A DNA stretch of 64,000 nucleotides from an uncultured Massilia sp. (GTDB lineage Bacteria; Pseudomonadota; Gammaproteobacteria; Burkholderiales; Burkholderiaceae): contig CAMLMV010000029.1 of NCBI GenBank assembly GCA_946481275.1, forward strand, positions 15,548-79,547, given 5' to 3'. A program made the translations under genes and the position numbers. Positions 50,489-58,816 of this stretch are shown here, one piece after another. The notes below the pieces were generated by a model. It worked only from the letters and a program-made list of their open reading frames with translations, did no database searches and was not told the origin of the DNA. Position 1 is the first letter of the stretch. Every line of letters starts with the position of its first letter.

Positions 50489-52129
50489 TCAGCGGAAGCT
50501 CAGCGCTCCTGTCAGGTCGCCCGGCGGACGCGCGCCGCGGGCTGCGAACGCGGCGTTGCGCGCGGCGAGGCCCTCCAGCAGCGGCAGGTCGTGCAGGCGC
50601 GTAATGAAGCGCAGGATCGACGTCGTGTCGTAAAAATTGTGGTCGACGGCGCCTTTCTTCGCGTACGGCGAGATGACGATGGCCGGGATGCGCGAGCCCG
50701 GGCCCCAGCGGTCGCCCTGCGGCGGCGCCACGTGGTCCCACCAGCCGCCGTTCTCGTCGAAGGTGACGACGACGACCATGTCCTTCCACTGCGGCGACTT
50801 CTTGAGATGCTCGATCACGTTGGCCACGTGGGCGTCGCCCGATTCCACATCCGAATAGCCCGCGTGCAGGTTCAAATTCCCCTGCGGCTTGTAGAAGCAA
50901 ACCGCGGGCAGCCTGCCGGCGATGGCGTCGGCGATGAATTTGTTGGAGATCGGGCTGTCGCCCATGCCGCCGTCGCGCAGGTGCTCGGCGCGCGCCGCGG
51001 TGCCCGGTCCGAACTGCTTGAAGTAATTGAGCGGCTGGTGGTGGAACTGGAAGTTCGGACGCTCGCCTTCGCCGCGCCCGTCCAGTGCGGCCTGCCACGC
51101 GCCCGCATACCACGCCCAGCCGACGCCCTTCCCGGACAGCAGGTCGCCGATCGTCTTGTACGTCTGCGGCGGCAGCACGGCCGGATCCTGCGGATCGGCC
51201 AGGTGCGCATCGCCACCCGGTGCCGGACGCACCCAGCTCGGTTGGAACGGCGGCGCCATCGTGTTGACCGCGTAGCCGTCCGGCGTGATGGCGCCGTTGT
51301 TGACGAACTTCGGCTTGCCCTCCAGCGCGGACTTCGGCGAATCCGGCGCCAGCGCGAGGCGGACGCCCGTCGGACCGTCTTCCAGCACGGCGATCTTCTT
51401 CGCGGCCGGCGTGGACGCCGCATCGAAGAATTCCGGCACACGGCCGCTGATCAGGAACTGGTGATTCAGGTACGAGCCGCCGAACGCGCCCATGAAGAAG
51501 TTGTCGCACAACGTGAATTCGCGCGCGATCTGCCACAGGCCCAGGGTCTTCGACGTTTCGCCGTAATGCCCCATCGTCAGCGCGCCGTTGTCGCCCCATG
51601 CCACGAAGCCGTCGTTCCTGCCGCCGTTGATCTGCATCTGGTTCTGGTAGAACAGGTGCCACAGGTCGCGCGTGATGATCGCTTCCGGCAGCGGCTTGCC
51701 CGCGGCATCCGTCAGTTTGAACGGCGCGTTCGGCAGGTGCTGGATGTCGTCTTCCCTGATCAGGTAATCCTTGCCGCCGATGTTCTGGCGCGCCGGGACC
51801 ATGCCGCCCCAGATCTTCGGCAGTTCCGGCAGGACGCTGCCGTCGCGGTCCTTCTGCGGGACGACGCTCGCCGCCGCCAACGGTTGCGCGAGTCCGGGGA
51901 AGTCCGCGAACAGGTTGTTGAAGCTGCGGTTCTCCAGGTAGATCACGACGACGTTCTTGACGTGCGCCTTCAGCTTGGCGTCCAGCGAACCGGCGACCGG
52001 CTTGGCGGCCCTGGCGGCGGGCTTCGCGTCGCTGGCCGGCGCGATCGATGCCGACAGGCCGACGGCGGCCGCGGCCTGGAAGATGCGGCGGCGCGCGGGG
52101 CTGGCGGGCAGGTCGTCGTGGTCTTGCAT
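50489..52129 (-). CDS. Acid phosphatase/phospholipase C-type phosphoesterase (AcpA-like)
   Basis: 546 residues from ATG 52129 (AGGAG 6 nt upstream). The N-terminus has a possible twin-arginine motif (ARRRIFQAAAAVGLSASI), so export is likely. Family motifs: NVVVIYLENRSFNNLFADFP (metal-binding Glu/Asn), NFFMGAFGGSYLNHQFLISG, VVVVTFDENGGWWDHVAPPQ, GPGSRIPAIVISPYAKKG. Members hydrolyse phosphomonoesters or phospholipids in the periplasm or outside. The substrate cannot be settled from sequence. Confidence 0.88.
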   Translation of the reverse strand: MQDHDDLPASPARRRIFQAAAAVGLSASIAPASDAKPAARAAKPVAGSLDAKLKAHVKNVVVIYLENRSFNNLFADFPGLAQPLAAASVVPQKDRDGSVLPELPKIWGGMVPARQNIGGKDYLIREDDIQHLPNAPFKLTDAAGKPLPEAIITRDLWHLFYQNQMQINGGRNDGFVAWGDNGALTMGHYGETSKTLGLWQIAREFTLCDNFFMGAFGGSYLNHQFLISGRVPEFFDAASTPAAKKIAVLEDGPTGVRLALAPDSPKSALEGKPKFVNNGAITPDGYAVNTMAPPFQPSWVRPAPGGDAHLADPQDPAVLPPQTYKTIGDLLSGKGVGWAWYAGAWQAALDGRGEGERPNFQFHHQPLNYFKQFGPGTAARAEHLRDGGMGDSPISNKFIADAIAGRLPAVCFYKPQGNLNLHAGYSDVESGDAHVANVIEHLKKSPQWKDMVVVVTFDENGGWWDHVAPPQGDRWGPGSRIPAIVISPYAKKGAVDHNFYDTTSILRFITRLHDLPLLEGLAARNAAFAARGARPPGDLTGALSFR

Positions 52130-52300
52130 GGCGTTCTCCTGTGGCGGCAAAAAATCGATTATCTGTTCTTTTTGCCATCAGGAAAAGGAAAAAGCGGGCG
52201 TCAATACGGGCAAAAACGACAGCCTCGCTTACATCTCCTTAACCGCGCTTAACGCCCCGCCGGGCCAGAATCTCGGGAACGAATCGACGAAAGGATCATC

Positions 52301-53686
52301 ATGAAACGCACCGCGCTCGCCGCGATCGGCGCCCTCTTCCTGGCCTGCGCGCCCGTTGTCCACGCCGACGACACGGCCCCGCCCTCCCTCAAGCTGCCGC
52401 AGACCCAGGTGGAGCGGCTGCTGGGGGTGTATGCCATGATCAAGCAGAACTACGTCGGCGAGACCGACGACAAGGCGCTGTTCGACGGCGCCCTGTCCGG
52501 CATGCTCGCCGCGCTCGATGCGCACTCGCGCTACCTGGACAAGGACGCCATGCGCGACGTCGGGCGCGAGAACAGCGGCGAGTACGTGGGCATCGGCATC
52601 GAGGTCGAAGGCGGCCGCAACCAGTTGCGCGTGGTGTCCGCCACCGAAGGCTCGCCGGCCGAACACGCGGGCATCCGGTCGGGCGACGTGATCGTCTCCG
52701 TGGACGGGGCGCCCGTCGCCGGCATGACCAACGACGACGTCGCGCGGCGCATGCACGGTGCGCCGGGGACCGTGGTCGCCATCGGCATCGCGCGCCGCAA
52801 CAAGGTCGAGACGCTGCGCATCACGCGCGCCGACCTGCACAACGACACGGTGCGCGTGAAGATGGCGGCGCCCGGTCTTGCCTGGATCCGCATCTCGGAA
52901 TTCGGCGGCGCCACGGCGGCCGACCTCGCGGCGGCCCTGAAAAAACTGGACACGCCGCGCGGCCTGATTCTCGACCTGCGCAACGATCCGGGCGGCCTGG
53001 TGGCGACGGGCGTCGCGGTCGCCGGCGCGTTCCTGCAACCGGGCACCGTGCTGTTCTCGGCGCGCGGACGCGAGCCGGGCGCCAACGCCACCGTCACCGT
53101 CGATGAACGCTACTACCGCCAGCAGGGCCAGCCCGACGTGCTGGCCGGCCTGCCCGCGTGGACCCGCACCGTGCCGCTGACGGTGCTCGTGAACGGCGCC
53201 TCTGCGTCGGCGGCGGAACTGGTCACGGGCGCCCTGCAGGACCAGCACCGCGCCACCGTGATCGGCACCCGCACGTTCGGCAAGGGCTCTATTCAATCCG
53301 TCATCGGGCTGGACGAAGACAGCGGCATCAAGTTCACCGTGGCGCGCTACTTCACGCCGAACGGCCACGAGATCCAGGCGCGCGGCGTCACGCCCGACAT
53401 CGTCGTGGCACCAGCCATGGCCGCCGACGACGACCTGCTGCTGCGCGAAGCGGATCTCGCGAAGCACCTGCCCGCAACGCAGCCGGCGGGCACGACGCTG
53501 GAAGCGAAACGCGAGCCGCTCGGACGCGAGCCGGTGGAATCCACGCGCACGTTCGGCACGCGCGACGACAAGGCCCTGCAGACCGCGGTGGCCGTCCTCA
53601 CGCCCGAAGACAAGCGTTCGTCCGCACTCGCGGCCCTGTTGCGCCGCTGGAGCGGTGCGCCGCTGGCGGCGACCGCCGCGCCGTAA
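52301..53686 (+). CDS. S41-family C-terminal processing protease (CtpA-like)
   Basis: 461 residues. Signal peptide ending near VVHADD, so periplasmic. N-terminal helical region, PDZ domain (~95-175: EYVGIGIEVE, GSPAEHAGIRSGDVIVSVDG), then the protease core. Catalytic Ser303 (NGASASAAELV) and Lys328 (TFGKGSIQS) are 25 residues apart, as in Tsp/CtpA. It cleaves or trims envelope proteins near their C-termini. AAAGGA precedes the ATG. The last ~70 residues are Ala/Thr-rich and less conserved. Confidence 0.93.
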   Translation: MKRTALAAIGALFLACAPVVHADDTAPPSLKLPQTQVERLLGVYAMIKQNYVGETDDKALFDGALSGMLAALDAHSRYLDKDAMRDVGRENSGEYVGIGIEVEGGRNQLRVVSATEGSPAEHAGIRSGDVIVSVDGAPVAGMTNDDVARRMHGAPGTVVAIGIARRNKVETLRITRADLHNDTVRVKMAAPGLAWIRISEFGGATAADLAAALKKLDTPRGLILDLRNDPGGLVATGVAVAGAFLQPGTVLFSARGREPGANATVTVDERYYRQQGQPDVLAGLPAWTRTVPLTVLVNGASASAAELVTGALQDQHRATVIGTRTFGKGSIQSVIGLDEDSGIKFTVARYFTPNGHEIQARGVTPDIVVAPAMAADDDLLLREADLAKHLPATQPAGTTLEAKREPLGREPVESTRTFGTRDDKALQTAVAVLTPEDKRSSALAALLRRWSGAPLAATAAP

Positions 53687-53797
53687 CGGTCACGTCACAA
53701 TCGGGCGTCAGAATACGCATCGCTCCCAGGGAAAAGAGCACATGGCGGCTCGGCCGCCCTACCGGCGCCGGCGGTCGGGAAACATACCGGCACCAAT

Positions 53798-55318
53798 TCA
53801 GAAGCGAGCCTTGACGCGCAGCCGGTCTTTCACATGCCGGCGCGCGCGCGGCATCGCATCCAGCGCACGCGCGGCCAGCACGCCTTCGATGAAGCCGAGC
53901 AGGCCCACCTCCTGGGGCACGCGGTCGCGCAGCTGCGCGACCAGTTCGCGCGCGACGAACGCATCGTTGATCTCGCCCAGCTCGTCCTGCATGCCGGCCA
54001 GCAGATCGTGCCGTTTCGCCGCCTTGCGGTCATGCGACAGCGCGGCGAAGAATTCGCGCGCATAGCGTTCCTTCTTGGCCGCGATGCGCACCTTGTGCAG
54101 GCATTCCGGCTGCTTCAGGTCGTACCCGCGGGCGCGCTTGCGCACGCGCGCGGCCGCATGCTGCACCAGCTGCGGCGCGGCCTTCGCGATCCTTTGTTCG
54201 AGCGGATCGGCCGGCAAAGTCGTGTGCTGCCAGCCCTTGCCCGCGATCCAGCCGCCCAGCGCCAGCATCAGGGTCGTGTAGCGCGGGCTACCGACGGCCG
54301 AACGCACGCGCGCCCGATGGCGGTCCGCCTCCTCGCGCGCCGCCGCTTCCACGCGCGCCAGCGACGGTTTCTGGTCCTCCGCCAGCGGCAGGCCCGGCAG
54401 CACGGATTCGAGGAACACGTCCCAGTTGCGCGCGTCGCCCAGTTCGCCGGCGAGCCAGTCGATGTCGGCCGCCAGCGGTTCCGGCAGCGTCACGAGCCCG
54501 TCGACCATGTCCTGCGCCGCGCGCAGGCGGCGCAGGCCGACGCGCATCTGGTGCAGGCTTTCGACGTCGCCCGCCAGCACGCCCCGCTCGTTGGCCTGCA
54601 TCTGCTGCAGGCAGTTCTGCAGGATGCCGCCGAGGGCCTCGCCCAGCGTGGCCTTGCGCTTGAGCGCGACGGGCGTGGCCTTGACGGCGTGCGCCTTGTC
54701 CTCGGTCGCCAGCGCATAGCCGCGCTCGGCCTTGCTGATGTTCTCGATGCGCACGGGCGTCGCCTCGTGCACCCGCTGCGCCAGTTCGTACAGGCAGGCC
54801 GGGTCGCCGTCCTTCACTTCGAGCTCCAGTTCGCGCACTTGTGTCTTGCGCTCGCCGTGCTGCAGTTCGCCCACGTCCAGCGCGCACTCGACGTGCGTGC
54901 CGTCCGGCAGGGCCAGCATCCACGTCGTGCGCTTCGTGCGGTTGACGAAGACCGGTTCGGGGGCGAGCTGCTGGCCGTCCAGGCTGTGGGCCAGGTCGGG
55001 CAACGCTTCGCGCAGCTGCTTGCCGAACAATTCCTGGTCGGGCACCTCCGATTGAATCTCGGCTTCCAGCTCGGTCCTCCGGTGCAGGCCGGCCACGGCG
55101 CTGCCGCCGCCCTTCAGGGTCTGCACATGACGCTCGCCGGCGCTGCGCACGCGCAGGGCAAAGCCATGCTTCCACAGGTCGAAACCGCCGGTGTCGAAAT
55201 AGCGGTCGACGTGTTCCTGGTCGCGCGGCTTCGACACGGCGTGTTCGCGCAGCACGGCGGATTTTTTCAACTGCGCGGCGCTCGTCGCGTCCACGGCCAG
55301 TTTGATTTCACATTCCAT
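53798..55318 (-). CDS. CYTH-CHAD domain protein
   Basis: 506 residues from ATG 55318 (AAGGAG 6 nt upstream). Residues 1-200 are the CYTH triphosphate tunnel fold, starting MECEIKLAVDATSA with the ExExK motif, plus ALRVRSAGERHVQTLKGGG. Residues ~225-505 are the helical CHAD domain with its His/Arg/Lys repeats (SLHQMRVGLRRLRAAQDMVD, LHKVRIAAKKERYAREFFAA). CHAD domains bind polyphosphate granules, and CYTH domains hydrolyse tripolyphosphate. With PhaM in the same window this suggests storage-granule biology, though the genes are 37 kb apart. Confidence 0.93.
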   Translation of the reverse strand: MECEIKLAVDATSAAQLKKSAVLREHAVSKPRDQEHVDRYFDTGGFDLWKHGFALRVRSAGERHVQTLKGGGSAVAGLHRRTELEAEIQSEVPDQELFGKQLREALPDLAHSLDGQQLAPEPVFVNRTKRTTWMLALPDGTHVECALDVGELQHGERKTQVRELELEVKDGDPACLYELAQRVHEATPVRIENISKAERGYALATEDKAHAVKATPVALKRKATLGEALGGILQNCLQQMQANERGVLAGDVESLHQMRVGLRRLRAAQDMVDGLVTLPEPLAADIDWLAGELGDARNWDVFLESVLPGLPLAEDQKPSLARVEAAAREEADRHRARVRSAVGSPRYTTLMLALGGWIAGKGWQHTTLPADPLEQRIAKAAPQLVQHAAARVRKRARGYDLKQPECLHKVRIAAKKERYAREFFAALSHDRKAAKRHDLLAGMQDELGEINDAFVARELVAQLRDRVPQEVGLLGFIEGVLAARALDAMPRARRHVKDRLRVKARF

Positions 55319-55518
55319 CGGTTTCTCCTTCATCCCATCCTCTTACTGTAGCGCATCGCCTTTGAGGTCGACACACGAATCGGCGCCCACGTACCCGCGT
55401 TGGATCAACCCGGTGTGCAAGCACGCCTGAGGCAGAACAGGCCGGGACCGGCCACGCGCCGCTACCGTACGGGTGCTGCCCGGGCATTCATGCAGGCCGC
55501 ATTTCCAAGGAGACAGAT

Positions 55519-56268
55519 ATGGCACGGTTCGGTGTCGAGGCGATCCGCTACTTCAGCCACGCGCGCGCGGCGCACGTGGACACGGCGGGCGACCTCACCT
55601 ATACGTTCAATCGAAGTAATGGCCTGGACAATAAACTGCGCGGCGCCGGCCACGCGCGCGCGTTCTACTGGGCGAACACGGATGTCTGGGAAACCGACAT
55701 CCGCGACAGCGACCAGGGCGGCGACGACCGCCACTGGGTCGACGACGTCGACCTCTTCTGGATCGAAACCCACGGCAACCACGACGACGCGGGCCACGTC
55801 GTGCTGCTGTACGACACGCCCGTCACGGAATGGCTCGCCAATTCGGCGCGCTGGCAGCTGGGCGAGGACTGGAACAACGAATGGGTGATGGCCTATTCGT
55901 GCGACACGGCGGCGCTGCCCACCGTCACCGGCCTGTGGAACATCTTCGCGCGCATGCACATCTATTGCGGCGCCTGGGACCTGATGTGGGATGGCATCAC
56001 GACGGACGAATGCGGCGAGGACGTGGGCGACAACCTCGTGCACGGCGACACGGTGGCGCATGCCTGGCACGACGGCGTCTCGGACTGGTGGGTCGACAAC
56101 CACCCGATCACCGTGTGCGTGGGCGATGCCGCCACCTGGAACAATGGCGCGATCCGCTGGAACCTCAGCGCCATCAACCGCGATCACCTGTGGGGCCACG
56201 GCACCGTGACCGCGGACCTGGCGCCTGCGCAGCAGGCCTGCCTGCTGTGGTACTGGACGGAGGGCTGA
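55519..56268 (+). CDS. DUF6345-like protein with candidate clan-CD His-Cys dyad
   Basis: 249 residues, no signal peptide, rich in Trp, Asp and His. It resembles DUF6345 proteins, a family without known function. Two blocks stand out. DVDLFWIETHGN ends a hydrophobic strand with His85-Gly, and WVMAYSCDTA ends another with Cys128. 'Hydrophobic-HG' and 'hydrophobic-(A/S)C' are the hallmarks of clan CD cysteine peptidases (caspases, gingipain, legumain). The catalytic claim is inference. AAGGAGA precedes the ATG. The next gene begins 3 bp after the stop. Confidence 0.6.
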   Translation: MARFGVEAIRYFSHARAAHVDTAGDLTYTFNRSNGLDNKLRGAGHARAFYWANTDVWETDIRDSDQGGDDRHWVDDVDLFWIETHGNHDDAGHVVLLYDTPVTEWLANSARWQLGEDWNNEWVMAYSCDTAALPTVTGLWNIFARMHIYCGAWDLMWDGITTDECGEDVGDNLVHGDTVAHAWHDGVSDWWVDNHPITVCVGDAATWNNGAIRWNLSAINRDHLWGHGTVTADLAPAQQACLLWYWTEG

Positions 56269-56271
56269 ACG

Positions 56272-57216
56272 ATGAGCGACCACACCCTGCTGCACACACT
56301 GGCCGGCACCTGCGCCGACGCGCGCATTCCCGAGCAGGCCGACATCCTCCTGCTGCAGACGCCCACGCGGGAACAGCTGCAGGCGCGCGCCCGCCGCTTC
56401 GTCGCGCTGCTGGAGGAACACGGCGACTGCCCGCACGACAACGGCGGCGCCTGGCAACAGCGCGACGACCACACGGTAATCTACCTGCCGGACGGCGCGC
56501 GCGCCATGGTCTACCACGCGTCCGGCGCCCTGCGCTACGTCTCCGGCCTCGGCCCTGCTGACGCGCCATTCGAACACGAGGCCGAACGTGCCGTCCTGCA
56601 ACGCCTCGTCGAGGAACGCGCACACAAGCTGGCCTTGTCCGACTGGGCCGGCCCGAACGGCGAGCTGCGCTTCGAGCGCCTGTTCCGCACGCTGGGCCAG
56701 GGCGCCGACCCGGCCGGCAAGACCTCCGCGACGACGCTGTTCCGCGCCCTCGGCGCCTGGCGCCAGGTCGCGGGCGGCATCCCGGTGCTGGGCGCCGCGT
56801 CCGTCGCGCTGCGGCTCGCGGGCGACGGCCGGCTGGACGCGCTGTCCGTGCAGGTGCGGCCCGCCAACGGCGAAGTGCTGGACCGCGCGGCCATCATCGA
56901 ACCGCAAGCAGGCGCACGCCAGATCGTGGCGCAGCTGGCCACGCTGCTCGGCCAGAAAGAGGTCCCGGACGACGTGGTGCAATCGGCGACGCTGCAATTC
57001 GGCTACCTCGACCTGGGCAAGCGCAAGTCCCAGCGCGTGCTGGCGCCCGCCTACGTCGCACACGTCGTCCTGCGCCACAAGACGGGACGCCAGGCGTATG
57101 TGCTGGCCGTACGCGCGACGGAACGGGCCTATCTCGACCTGCCAGTGTATGGCAGCGGGATCGTAGGCGGACACGGGCGGACGGAGATCGCGCGCTGCGA
57201 GGCGGTGATACGCTGA
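56272..57216 (+). CDS. Unknown partner of the DUF6345-like protein
   Basis: 314 residues, no signal, no membrane helix. Short beta-strand/turn blocks YLPDGARAMVYHASGALRYV and the C-terminal YVAHVVLRHKTGRQAYVLAV resemble PepSY/FTP propeptide-type repeats, in the loose sense of strand patterns only. I cannot assign a family. Tight coupling to the DUF6345-like gene (3-bp gap) suggests a substrate, inhibitor or pro-domain-like partner. The last residues GIVGGHGRTEIARCEAV hold the single clear Cys near the C-terminus. Confidence 0.6.
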   Translation: MSDHTLLHTLAGTCADARIPEQADILLLQTPTREQLQARARRFVALLEEHGDCPHDNGGAWQQRDDHTVIYLPDGARAMVYHASGALRYVSGLGPADAPFEHEAERAVLQRLVEERAHKLALSDWAGPNGELRFERLFRTLGQGADPAGKTSATTLFRALGAWRQVAGGIPVLGAASVALRLAGDGRLDALSVQVRPANGEVLDRAAIIEPQAGARQIVAQLATLLGQKEVPDDVVQSATLQFGYLDLGKRKSQRVLAPAYVAHVVLRHKTGRQAYVLAVRATERAYLDLPVYGSGIVGGHGRTEIARCEAVIR

Positions 57217-57239
57217 GCGGGCCGGTTGCCGGCGCCGGG

Positions 57240-58454
57240 TCAGGCCACGATGCCCTTCGAACGCAGCGCCGCGATCTGTTCCCCGCTGAGGCCGATTTCG
57301 CGCAGCACGGCATCCGTATCCTCGCCCAGGTGCGGCGCGGCCGAGCGGATGCCGCCCGGTGTGCCCATCAGCTTGGGCACGATGCCGGGTACCTCGACGT
57401 CATAGCCGTCGCGCGTGCGCTGCGTGAGGATCATGTCGCGGGCCCGGTAGTGCGGGTCCTCGGCGATGTCGCGGGCCGTATAGACCTTGCCGGCCGGGAC
57501 GCGCGCCTGGCCCAGCGCATCGAGCACCTCGGCCACGCCGCGTCCGGCGGTCCAGGCGCCGATGGCACCGTCGATCTCGTCCACGCGTGCGACGCGGCCC
57601 GCGTTGTTCGCAAGATCCGGCGCCTCGGCCAGGTCGGGCCGGCCGATGGCGTGCATGAGGCGTTTGAAGATGCTGTCGCCATTGCCCGCGACCAGTACGA
57701 CGCCGTCGCGGCACGTGTAGGCATTCGACGGCGCGATGCCCGGCAGCGCGCTCCCGCCCGGCTCGCGCACGGCGCCGAACGCGCTGTATTCGGGGATCAG
57801 GCTTTCCATCACGTTGAACACGGCTTCGTGCAGGGCGACGTCGATCACCTGCCCCTGGCCGCCATTGACCTTGCGGTGGTACAGCGCGGTGAGAATGCCG
57901 ATCACGCCGTGCAGCGCGGCCAACGTATCGCCGATCGACACGCCGCAACGCACCGGCACGCGCCCCGGCTCGCCGGTGAGGTGGCGCAAGCCGCCCATCG
58001 CCTCGCCGATCATGCCGAAGCCCGGCAGGTCGCGGTACGGGCCCGTCTGGCCATAACCGGAGATGCGCAGCATGACCAGGCCGGGATTCAGTTGCGACAG
58101 CACGTCCCACCCCATGCCCCAGGCTTCCAGCGTACCGGGACGGAAATTCTCGATCAGCACGTCGGCCTCGGCGATCAGCTTGCGCGCGACGTCCTGCCCT
58201 TCGCTGCTGCGCAGGTCGAGCGCCAGCGAACGCTTGTTGCGCGACTGGACCTGCCACCACACGGAGGTCCCTTCCTTGATCATCCGCCAGTTGCGCAGCG
58301 GGTCGCCGCCGTCCGGCGCCTCGATCTTGATGACGTCGGCGCCGAAATCGCCCAGCGTCTTGCCGGCGAAGGGGCCGGCGATCAGCTGGCCCATTTCGAT
58401 GACGCGGACGCCTTGTAGTGGCATGGCTGCCGTTGTGCTGCTTCCTCTTTCCAT
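57240..58454 (-). CDS. CaiB/BaiF (family III) CoA transferase
   Basis: 404 residues from ATG 58454, with GGGGAG about 5 nt upstream. Signatures: GVRVIEMGQLIAGPFAGKTL, FGADVIKIEAPDGGDPLRNW, VQSRNKRSLALDLRSSEGQD, IENFRPGTLEAWGMGWDVLS, GYGQTGPYRDLPGFGMIGEA. It swaps CoA between acyl-CoA and a carboxylic acid. The substrate is unknown. It may supply the beta-oxidation genes further right, but a Fic gene lies between them. Confidence 0.9.
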   Translation of the reverse strand: MERGSSTTAAMPLQGVRVIEMGQLIAGPFAGKTLGDFGADVIKIEAPDGGDPLRNWRMIKEGTSVWWQVQSRNKRSLALDLRSSEGQDVARKLIAEADVLIENFRPGTLEAWGMGWDVLSQLNPGLVMLRISGYGQTGPYRDLPGFGMIGEAMGGLRHLTGEPGRVPVRCGVSIGDTLAALHGVIGILTALYHRKVNGGQGQVIDVALHEAVFNVMESLIPEYSAFGAVREPGGSALPGIAPSNAYTCRDGVVLVAGNGDSIFKRLMHAIGRPDLAEAPDLANNAGRVARVDEIDGAIGAWTAGRGVAEVLDALGQARVPAGKVYTARDIAEDPHYRARDMILTQRTRDGYDVEVPGIVPKLMGTPGGIRSAAPHLGEDTDAVLREIGLSGEQIAALRSKGIVA

Positions 58455-58816
58455 GTTCTCCCCGTCGTTGCCGGCCCATACCCGGCATGTAGTTCAAATC
58501 CGGATAATTGTGCGCGCGTACGTGCCCGCTTGGCAATGGCGCGGATGTCAGCAGCTCGACCCTGCGACCGCAGTAGACGAATGAATTCCGATGTACTTGT
58601 ACACTGCGCGTGCGCGAGTGGAGCAAGTTACTTTTCCGATCGGCGTCGATCAGCTTGTCGCCGGCTGCGACGCACGTGTATCCGGATCCGCACTGCAACA
58701 AGAACTCCGGGTAGCAAGGCACATCCTGATCACTTATACGGCCTGTCCGGCTGATTCAAGAAATTCTTACGGAGTTCGATTTTTTTTTATTTCTCGATGC
58801 ATTCGCCGGTTTTTTT
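58455..58816. other. 362-bp intergenic region, less GC-rich
   Basis: Between the start of the CoA transferase gene and the end of the fic gene. The part near 58455 should carry the CoA transferase promoter. It has two T-runs (58778-58790, 58809-58816) and an AAGAAATTCTT palindrome near 58759. No RNA gene, ORF with coding character, or repeat was found. Confidence 0.5.

Noticed and set aside
49518..52178. An 886-residue minus frame spanning DUF4142 and phosphatase genes
   Set aside because: The DUF4142 gene starts at 50321 with its own ribosome-binding site; the upstream part is a shadow of the phosphatase gene.
58455..58540. GTTCAAATCC near 58490 considered as a tRNA T-loop or att site
   Set aside because: No pairing T-stem, acceptor stem or anticodon arm surrounds it, and no integrase is present.
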